Below, piece by piece: positions 29,642 to 34,824 of a stretch of DNA of 34,824 nt; position 1 is the first letter of the stretch; the number at the start of each line of letters is the position of its first letter. The notes under the pieces are model-generated. The model made no database searches. It saw only the letters and a program-made list of their open reading frames with translations, and was not told where the DNA came from. The stretch is taken from NCBI GenBank assembly GCA_021847645.1, contig JAJZQG010000074.1, positions 1-34,824 on the forward strand, given 5' to 3'. This DNA is from Myxococcales bacterium. GTDB lineage: Bacteria; Myxococcota_A; Polyangia; Polyangiales; Polyangiaceae. Position numbers and translations under genes: made by a program.

Positions 29642-30196
29642 CTGAGCTCGCTCGAGGGCTTCGTCGCCCGCATGCAGCAAGGCGAAGAGGTCGAGCGCGC
29701 CACCATCCGGCGCTATGCGGAGTTCTTCGCGAACTTCGCCGACCGGTGCCACCACGGCAAGGAAGAGGACATCCTGTTCAAGACCATGACCGAGCACGGC
29801 TTCTCGAACCGCGTAGGGCCAGTAGCCGTCATGATCCACGAGCACACCCAGGGACGCGCCCACGTCAGGGTGCTGGCCGAGTTGGGGAGCCGCGACGGCG
29901 AGCTGTCCGACGAGGAGTGCGACGCGCTGGCGGAGCACGCGGGCGCTTATGTGCCGATGTTGCGCAACCACATCGCCAAGGAGGACAACATCCTGTACCC
30001 GATGGCCGAGCGCGCGCTGACGCCGCCGGAGCTCGCGGCGATGACCGAGCAATTCGAGCGTTTCGAGCGCGACGAGATGGGCAGGGACGAGCACCACCGG
30101 CTGCACGAGCTCGCCAACCTTCTCGTGGCCGAGCAGCCGCCGTTCGTGCCGGATCAGGAAGCGTGCGAGACGTGCCACGCGTGCGGCATGTTTTGA
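29633..30196 (+). CDS. Hemerythrin HHE-domain protein, probably N-terminally truncated
   Basis: The 187-residue frame matches HHE di-iron proteins related to those of oxygen and nitric oxide stress. It has CHHGKEED (residues 39-46), MIHEHTQGR (67-75) and RNHIAKEDNILYPM (111-124), and ends with the Cys cluster CETCHACGMF. Family members begin with a helix carrying EHxxIxxVLxxLE, whose His is an iron ligand. Here the chain starts MYVLSSLEGF, just after that His, and ATG 29633 has no ribosome binding site. The 5' end abuts the truncated norR. The gene is therefore either damaged or misassembled, despite an otherwise intact frame. Confidence 0.75.
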   Translation: MYVLSSLEGFVARMQQGEEVERATIRRYAEFFANFADRCHHGKEEDILFKTMTEHGFSNRVGPVAVMIHEHTQGRAHVRVLAELGSRDGELSDEECDALAEHAGAYVPMLRNHIAKEDNILYPMAERALTPPELAAMTEQFERFERDEMGRDEHHRLHELANLLVAEQPPFVPDQEACETCHACGMF

Positions 30197-30262
30197 CGCG
30201 CAGCCGCACCCGACGCCGGACGCGACGTTGACCCGCCCGACCCCGCGATCGTACGCTAGGGC

Positions 30263-30727
30263 ATGCGCCAATCAGCAGCGATCATCCTCTTGGTTCCCTT
30301 GTCGATCCTGTGGGGGGCCGGCACGGGCTGCGGCAACGACAACCCGCCGCCCTACAACGGAGCCGCGGAGCAGACGGGACAGGCGTGCGCGAACGCGGCG
30401 CAGTGCTTTCCCAACGTGGCGCCGGGAGCGCTGCAGGGCACCGCGGTGTGCCTGACCCAGGTGCAGAACGGCTATTGCACGCACACCTGCCAGAGCGACA
30501 CGGACTGCTGCGCCGTGCCGGGCGAATGCCTAACTGCCTATCCGCAGGTGTGCTCGCCGTACACGTCGACCTCGGACAAGTACTGCTTCCTGAGCTGCGA
30601 GGACTCCGACGTGCAGGCCGCGGGCTACACGGACGCCACGCTGTTCTGCCATACCTTCGCGAACGCGGCGTTCACCTGCAAGTCGTCGGGCGGCGGCAGC
30701 CAGAATCGCAAGATCTGCATGCCCTAG
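30263..30727 (+). CDS. Small Cys-rich lipoprotein
   Basis: This 154-residue exported protein has a hydrophobic signal (residues 5-22) and a lipobox-like GTGC with Cys23 as the likely lipid anchor. The mature part holds about 14 cysteines in patterns such as CANAAQCF, CQSDTDCC and CFLSCED. These are like the short Cys modules of myxobacterial surface proteins and the N-terminal half of the giant lipoprotein in this window. No enzyme motif is seen. It begins 66 bases after the hemerythrin gene. Confidence 0.75.
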   Translation: MRQSAAIILLVPLSILWGAGTGCGNDNPPPYNGAAEQTGQACANAAQCFPNVAPGALQGTAVCLTQVQNGYCTHTCQSDTDCCAVPGECLTAYPQVCSPYTSTSDKYCFLSCEDSDVQAAGYTDATLFCHTFANAAFTCKSSGGGSQNRKICMP

Positions 30728-30745
30728 GGGCAGCCGCGCGCGTTG

Positions 30746-30833
30746 CGGAGAGGGTGGGATTCGAACCCACGGTAGGCTTTTGACCTACGCCCGCTTAGCA
30801 AGCGGGTACCTTCGGCCTCTCGGTCACCTCTCC
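30746..30833 (-). tRNA. tRNA-Ser (anticodon GCT)
   Basis: This 88-base class II tRNA has acceptor stem GGAGAGG/CCTCTCC with discriminator G. The anticodon loop is TTGCTAA on a CCCGC/GCGGG stem, there is a long variable arm (GTAGG...CCTAC), and the T-arm is GTGGG TTCGAAT CCCAC. It reads AGC/AGT serine codons. CCA is not encoded. Confidence 0.97.
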
Positions 30834-30856
30834 AGGCCGAATCATTGCCAGGGCGG

Positions 30857-30941
30857 CGGAGGAGGAGGGATTCGAACCCCCGGTACCTTGCGATACGGCG
30901 GTTTTCAAAACCGCTGCCTTCGACCACTCGGCCACTCCTCC
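30857..30941 (-). tRNA. tRNA-Ser (anticodon TGA)
   Basis: This 85-base class II tRNA has acceptor stem GGAGGAG/CTCCTCC with discriminator G. The anticodon loop is TTTGAAA on a GCGGT/ACCGC stem, there is a long variable arm, and the T-arm is GGGGG TTCGAAT CCCTC. It reads TCN serine codons, mainly TCA. It lies 23 bases upstream (in transcription) of the other tRNA-Ser, so the two are probably co-transcribed. Confidence 0.97.
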
Positions 30942-31180
30942 GAAGGGGAGCTGACCATCCCCTGGCAGATGATCTTGTCAATGAACAGCACGACGCAAGC
31001 GAAGCAAAGGCCGTTCCGTGGGTGGGGCCGAAACCTGGCGCGCGGAACGGAAGCGGGAGAATACCCGCGCGCTCGCGAAGGTCAAGGGGCACGTGCGCGA
31101 CGACAGGGCGACGATGCGGCACGTGGCGAGGGCTCGCATTGGTTTGCCCAAATCGCTGGATCGTGGCACACCCGGGGGCC

Positions 31181-32371
31181 GTGAGACGCTCCCCGCTCGT
31201 GGTCCTGCTGGCAGGCGTGCTGACCTTCGGTGCGGCCGCGGCCATGTTGTGCGCAGATCCGGGGACCTCCCAGGCTCAGGGCTCCAAGACGAAGCGATCC
31301 AAGCACAAGCCGGTCAAGAACACGAAGAAGCACCGCAGGACCGCAACCGCGTCGCACCGCACCGCGGCGCCGCGACCCATCGAGCGCACCCGGCTCTACC
31401 CCCAGTGCCCTCCCGAGATGGTCAACGTGCGAGGGCGCTTCTGCATCGACCGGTGGGAAGACTCCACGGTCGACGCATCGTCCGGGCGTCCCTTGTCGCC
31501 CTACTTCCCGCCCGACCATCACCTGGCGAATCTGCTGTGGAACCAATGGACCGCAGAGTTCGAGCAGGAGAAAGCCCTGGCGACGGGCACGGCCGACGGC
31601 GGTGCCGCGAGCCCCATCGCGATGCTCAGCCTGGACGCCGGCAGCCGCACGCCGCTGGCCCTGTCGATTCCCGGTCCGGTTCGCAACGTTGCGCTGATCG
31701 AGGACAGCGCGGACGACGACGATGCGCAGGATGAGCCGCCAGCCGAGGTCGTCGCGGATGCAGGGGCGGACGCGGGGGCGGATGCAGCGGCAACCCCGCG
31801 CGAGCCCATGGCGCTTCCGGTCCTTCCGCCGTGGGAGCAGGGCGGGGAGTTCTCGCCCATGGCGGTGTCACGGCCGAACGTCACGCCCCAGGGCTACACG
31901 CCCGGCTATGTGGCAGCCGCGGCGTGCCGGGCAGCGGGCAAGCGGCTGTGCCGCGAGGAGGAGTGGGTCACCGCGTGCAAGGGCGAGCGCGGCCAGGACT
32001 TCCCCTATGGCGCCACGTACCGCCAGGGAGCCTGCAACGTGTTTCGCGAGGATCACCCCGCGCGCATCCTGCACGGCAGCTGCTCGTCGGGGCTGAGCGA
32101 CCCGCGGTTGAACCTGGTTCAGGTCGACGGCGCCGATCTGCTGCGCGAGACCGGGGGAAGCCCGATGTGCGTCAGCCGCTGGGGCAACGATGCCATCTAC
32201 GACATGGTCGGCAATGTCGACGAGTGGGTCGACGACCCGGACGGGCTGTTCCTGGGCGGCTTCTATGCGCGCAACACGCGCAAGGGATGCGAGGCGCGCG
32301 TGAACGCGCACCCAACCACGTATTTCGACTACTCGCTAGGGTTCCGATGCTGCGCCGACTTGGCTCCGTAG
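31181..32371 (+). CDS. Secreted SUMF1/FGE-fold protein without the active-site Cys pair
   Basis: This 396-residue protein has a signal peptide (about 1-33) and a Lys/Arg/His-rich stretch. It then has a formylglycine-generating-enzyme-like (SUMF1, PF03781) fold. Marks of the family are RLCREEEW, GNVDEWVDD and the C-terminal GFRCC. An acidic, Ala-rich insertion (about 165-205) interrupts the fold. The two cysteines that bacterial FGE uses, in the GGSYLC....YC region, are not both present: here it reads GGFYARNTRKGCEAR with one Cys. Sulfatase activation is therefore unlikely, and a binding or structural role is more probable. GTG 31181 starts the signal peptide; GTG 31163 is an alternative. Confidence 0.7.
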   Translation: MRRSPLVVLLAGVLTFGAAAAMLCADPGTSQAQGSKTKRSKHKPVKNTKKHRRTATASHRTAAPRPIERTRLYPQCPPEMVNVRGRFCIDRWEDSTVDASSGRPLSPYFPPDHHLANLLWNQWTAEFEQEKALATGTADGGAASPIAMLSLDAGSRTPLALSIPGPVRNVALIEDSADDDDAQDEPPAEVVADAGADAGADAAATPREPMALPVLPPWEQGGEFSPMAVSRPNVTPQGYTPGYVAAAACRAAGKRLCREEEWVTACKGERGQDFPYGATYRQGACNVFREDHPARILHGSCSSGLSDPRLNLVQVDGADLLRETGGSPMCVSRWGNDAIYDMVGNVDEWVDDPDGLFLGGFYARNTRKGCEARVNAHPTTYFDYSLGFRCCADLAP

Positions 32372-32396
32372 GGACGCGCGCGGCCCGGGGAAGGCA

Positions 32397-32488
32397 AGAA
32401 CTAGGAACTGGGAGCACGGGAAGTCCAATAGGGAACGCAGAACGGACCCATTCTTCGATCCGCGTTCCTGTTCCTAGTTCCTAGTTCT
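32397..32488. repeat. Long nested inverted repeat between convergent genes
   Basis: Outer arms 32397-32416 and 32469-32488 are 20 bases each. The first 13 bases match perfectly (AGAACTAGGAACT), and two G/A differences would be G-U pairs in RNA. An inner stem pairs GGAACGC (32432-32438) with GCGTTCC (32462-32468), directly abutting the right outer arm. It lies between the stops of the SUMF1-like gene and prfB. It could act as a terminator in both directions or be a REP-like mobile repeat. Confidence 0.75.
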
Positions 32489-32523
32489 CTCTGGCGGCGA
32501 GCTTCCCAGCCAACGCGGTGTGT

Positions 32524-33661
32524 CTAGTCCCCGCGCTTGACCTGGCCGCCCTTGTCGACGCGTCCGCCGGCCGCCTTGAGCAGGTAGGCTTCGATGAAGC
32601 CGTCGAGGTCGCCGTCGAGCACGGCGTCGACGTTGCCGACTTCGTAGTCGGTGCGCAGGTCCTTGACGAGCCGGTAGGGCTGCAAGACATACGAGCGGAT
32701 CTGGTTGCCCCAGGCGATTTGGGTGCGCGCGGCGGCGATGGCGGCGGCCTGCTGCTCGCGCTTGGTCATCTCGAGATCGAACAGCTTGGCCTTGAGCATC
32801 TTCATGGCCATGCGACGGTTTTGCAGCTGGCTTCGCTCGGCGCGGCAGACGATCATCAGGCCGGTGGGGAAGTGCTCCAGGCGCACGGCGGTCTCGACCT
32901 TGTTGACGTTTTGGCCGCCCTTGCCGCCCGCGCGCATCGTGGTGATGCGATAGTCCTCGTCCTTCACCTCGATGTTGATCTCGTCCTCGATGTCGGGCGA
33001 GACCTCGACGGCGGCGAACGAGGTCTGCCTGCGCGCGTTGGCGTCGAACGGGCTGATGCGCACCAGACGGTGCACGCCGATTTCCGAGCGCATGTAGCCG
33101 AACGCGTTGAGCCCCGCGACGGTGAACGCGGCGCTGTCGATGCCGGCCTCATCGCCTTCCTGCAGGTCGATGACGTCGGTCTTGAAGCCGCGTCGCTCGG
33201 CCCAGCGCAGGTACATGCGCAGCAGCATCTGCGCCCAGTCCTTGGCGTCGGTGCCGCCGGTGCCCGGGTGGATCGACACGATGGCGTCGGCGTGATCGAC
33301 GCGGCCCGAGAGCATGCGTCGCAGCTCGGCGGCGCGCACGGCGCTTGCCACCGCGTCGACCTGCTTGAACGCGTCGGCCAGCGCGGCCTCGTCGTCCTCC
33401 ATGGCCGCGAGCTCCAGGTAGTCCGAGGTGTCGCGCAGCTGCCGCTCGAGCGTCTCGAGGCCCTGCAGCTGCTGCTCGACCGCCGTGCGCTGGCGCAGCA
33501 AGGCCTGCGCGGCGGTCTGGTCGCTCCAGAAGTCCGGCGCGCCCGCTTTCTGGTTCAGCAGGTCGAGCTCTGATTTCAGCTTAGGGACGTCAAAGATGCC
33601 CCCTTAGCGCCTCAAAGCGCCTTTGGAGGTCCATGAGCATGTCGCGTGATTCGGCTAGCAT
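32524..33661 (-). CDS. prfB: Peptide chain release factor 2 (programmed +1 frameshift)
   Basis: RF2 releases finished peptides at UAA and UGA codons. The tripeptide anticodon SPF (in [12 protein letters not shown]) and the catalytic GGQ ([10 protein letters not shown]) identify RF2 and not RF1. The gene is in two frames. A 23-codon first frame (33661-33593, beginning [16 protein letters not shown] and ending LRGHL) meets an in-frame TGA at 33592-33590. Reading shifts +1 at CTT-TGA-C to continue [12 protein letters not shown] and the rest, 355 residues. Total about 378 residues, normal for RF2. A single-frame call starting at 33501 would lose the N-terminus. The exact initiation codon is uncertain among ATGs at 33661, 33640 and 33634. 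It is divergent from the pyruvate-kinase-like gene. Confidence 0.95.
33589..33604 (-). promoter_or_regulatory. prfB: prfB autoregulatory +1 frameshift site
   Basis: On the minus strand the sequence AGGGGGCATCTTTGAC runs from 33604 to 33589. It contains the internal Shine-Dalgarno-like AGGGGG, the three-base spacer and the slippery CTT followed by TGA C, as in E. coli prfB (AGGGGGTATCTTTGAC). When RF2 is scarce, ribosomes pause at TGA and shift forward, so RF2 regulates its own synthesis. Confidence 0.97.
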
Positions 33662-33808
33662 GGGGTGCGATCTAGGCGATCCTCGTCCGTCGCGCAACGT
33701 GGTCTTGATGACCCGCCCCATCGACGCCGTGCGGTGGGCGCGTCGAGCCTTGCGAAACGCCCTTTCGTTGGACACACTCCGCCGCCACTTTCCGTCAGGA
33801 CAACACCC

Positions 33809-34768
33809 ATGGGCCCCGCCATCGCAGCGATCGTCGCCACGCTCGGACCGTCGTCCCTGCCCATCGCCCCGGCGCTGGCCAGCGCCGGCGCCAACGCGTT
33901 GCGCTTGAACGCATCGCACATGCAGCCGCACGAGCTTGGTCGCGCGGTGGCCGCCGTGCGTGCCTGCCTCGACCAACGCGTGGTCGTCGACCTGCAGGGC
34001 GCCAAGATGCGAGTGGGCGACCTTGCCCCCAAGCGCCTCGCGACCGGCGATGTCGTGCGGTTCGCCGCCGTGCCCGACGACGACCAGACGATCCCGCTCG
34101 ACCATCCGGAGCTGTTCCGATCCCTTCGGCAGGGCGACACGCTGAGCTTGGACGACGACCGCATTCGCATGCGCGTGGTGGCGGTGGGCGACGGGGCGGC
34201 CGAGGCCGTGTGCCTGACCGACGGGCTGCTGCGTCCACGCAAGGGAATCAACGTGCTGGATCACCCGGTCGAGCTGGGCGATCTGTCGGCACGCGACCTG
34301 GCGCACATCGACGCGGTCAGCGGCGTCGACGGGATCGACTTTGCGTTCTCGTTCATGCTCGACGGCCGGGAGGCGGCGTGGATCAAGCGACGGGCGCCGC
34401 GTGCGCGCGTCATCGGCAAGATCGAGCGTCGCGAGGCGACCGAACGGATCGAGGCGATCGGGGCGGCGTGCGACGAGCTGTGGGTGTGCCGGGGCGACCT
34501 GGGTGCGCAGCTCGGGGCGGCCAGGCTGGCTAAGTGGGTATCGTCGTTTCGCCCGGCGACCGGGGGAATTCCCGTGCTGATGGCTGGCCAGGTGCTCGAG
34601 CATCTGACGCGTCACGCCGATCCGACGCGCTCGGAGGTGTGTCACCTGTTCGACTTGATCGACCGCGGCTACGCGGGGATCGTGCTGTCCGACGAGACGG
34701 CGATCGGCGACGATCCGGTTCGGGCGGTGCGAGTGGCGCGAGGGTTGGTGGACGAGATGCGGGGGTGA
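33809..34768 (+). CDS. Pyruvate-kinase-like protein lacking the C-terminal domain
   Basis: This 319-residue protein follows the pyruvate kinase A and B domains in order: IVATLGPSS (8-16), LRLNASHM (31-38), DLQGAKMRVG (61-70), RPRKGIN (142-148), GKIERRE (203-209, with the catalytic Lys), VCRGDLG (226-232) and DPTRSEV (271-277). Pyruvate kinases are about 470 residues; the C-terminal regulatory domain is absent and the frame stops normally. The TATQMLES motif is changed to MAGQVLEH, so the active-site Thr is Gly260, and the Phe of RLNFSH is Ala. Lys, Glu and Asp metal/phosphate ligands remain. It may be a diverged enzyme with another substrate. AGGA lies eight bases before ATG 33809. Confidence 0.75.
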   Translation: MGPAIAAIVATLGPSSLPIAPALASAGANALRLNASHMQPHELGRAVAAVRACLDQRVVVDLQGAKMRVGDLAPKRLATGDVVRFAAVPDDDQTIPLDHPELFRSLRQGDTLSLDDDRIRMRVVAVGDGAAEAVCLTDGLLRPRKGINVLDHPVELGDLSARDLAHIDAVSGVDGIDFAFSFMLDGREAAWIKRRAPRARVIGKIERREATERIEAIGAACDELWVCRGDLGAQLGAARLAKWVSSFRPATGGIPVLMAGQVLEHLTRHADPTRSEVCHLFDLIDRGYAGIVLSDETAIGDDPVRAVRVARGLVDEMRG

Positions 34769-34791
34769 GGCGGGGGCCGTAGTTGCATGCC

Positions 34792-34820
34792 CTTGCATGG
34801 CGCGGGCTGGGGCGTGCAAG
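34792..34820 (+). terminator. Possible terminator hairpin after the pyruvate-kinase-like gene
   Basis: CTTGCATG (34792-34799) can pair with CGTGCAAG (34813-34820) with one G-U pair and a 13-base GC-rich loop, starting 24 bases after the stop codon. The window ends four bases later, so a following T-tract cannot be judged. Confidence 0.3.
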
Positions 34821-34824
34821 ATCG

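Noticed and set aside
29642..30271. Extension of the norR frame to a 620-residue protein
   Set aside because: The extra 210 residues are antisense to the clearly recognisable hemerythrin domain, share its codon boundaries and show no convincing family similarity; open antisense frames are common in GC-rich DNA.
33662..34819. Upstream extension of the prfB first frame to about 400 residues
   Set aside because: It is antisense to the pyruvate-kinase-like gene; only the last 23 codons match an RF2 N-terminus.

Overview
The window is GC-rich, densely coded DNA that looks chromosomal. It shows no insertion sequence, phage gene, integrase or CRISPR array. The gene content suggests a Myxococcota (formerly deltaproteobacterial) genome. 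The signs are myxobacterial-type PilZ proteins, a Hanks-type Ser/Thr kinase, a tandem-FHA protein, Cys-rich surface lipoproteins, a NorR-type sigma-54 activator and a fused radical SAM protein. This assignment is an inference from gene families, not from a marker-gene phylogeny.

Layout, left to right. (1) 0.37-3.2 kb, minus strand: a division operon ftsE-ftsX-envC, encoding an ABC transporter-like complex and its periplasmic amidase activator. (2) 3.3-8.6 kb, plus strand: a divergent Fmt-like formyltransferase, a PilZ protein with a long Pro/Gln/Ala repeat, and a 988-residue protein joining an HEXXH peptidase, a beta-propeller and an outer-membrane barrel. (3) 8.6-9.8 kb, minus strand: a zinc-ribbon protein with two FHA domains. 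(4) 9.9-11.9 kb, plus strand: hemE-hemH of haem synthesis. (5) 11.9-17.5 kb, minus strand: a very large Cys-rich lipoprotein built from 534-bp units, then a fused TIGR03960/TIGR03936 radical SAM protein. (6) 17.6-20.3 kb, plus strand: a UbiA-family prenyltransferase and a secreted protein with three thioredoxin-like domains. (7) 20.3-24.3 kb, minus strand: a four-gene run, in order of transcription an acyl-CoA synthetase, an outer-membrane barrel, a CruF/DUF422-like membrane protein and a small membrane protein. (8) 24.4-28.4 kb, plus strand: a PilZ protein overlapping a GT-C-like membrane protein, then a YbgC-type thioesterase and a membrane-anchored Ser/Thr kinase. (9) 28.4-30.2 kb: a NorR-like regulator and a hemerythrin-domain protein, placed head to head and each apparently missing its 5' end. 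(10) 30.2-34.8 kb: a small Cys-rich lipoprotein, two serine tRNAs, a SUMF1-fold secreted protein, prfB with its programmed +1 frameshift site, and a pyruvate-kinase-like protein without the C-terminal domain.

Housekeeping functions (division, haem, tRNA, release factor 2) alternate with envelope genes (lipoproteins, barrels, thiol-disulfide proteins) and signalling genes (two PilZ proteins, a kinase, FHA domains). The strongest anomaly is the junction near 29,635. There, two coding sequences that belong together in nitrosative-stress biology meet with no intergenic DNA and with both N-termini missing. Other points worth following are the exact 534-bp repeat in the lipoprotein gene, several enzyme relatives lacking catalytic residues (Fmt-like, pyruvate-kinase-like, SUMF1-like, EnvC-like), and the peptidase-propeller-barrel protein.
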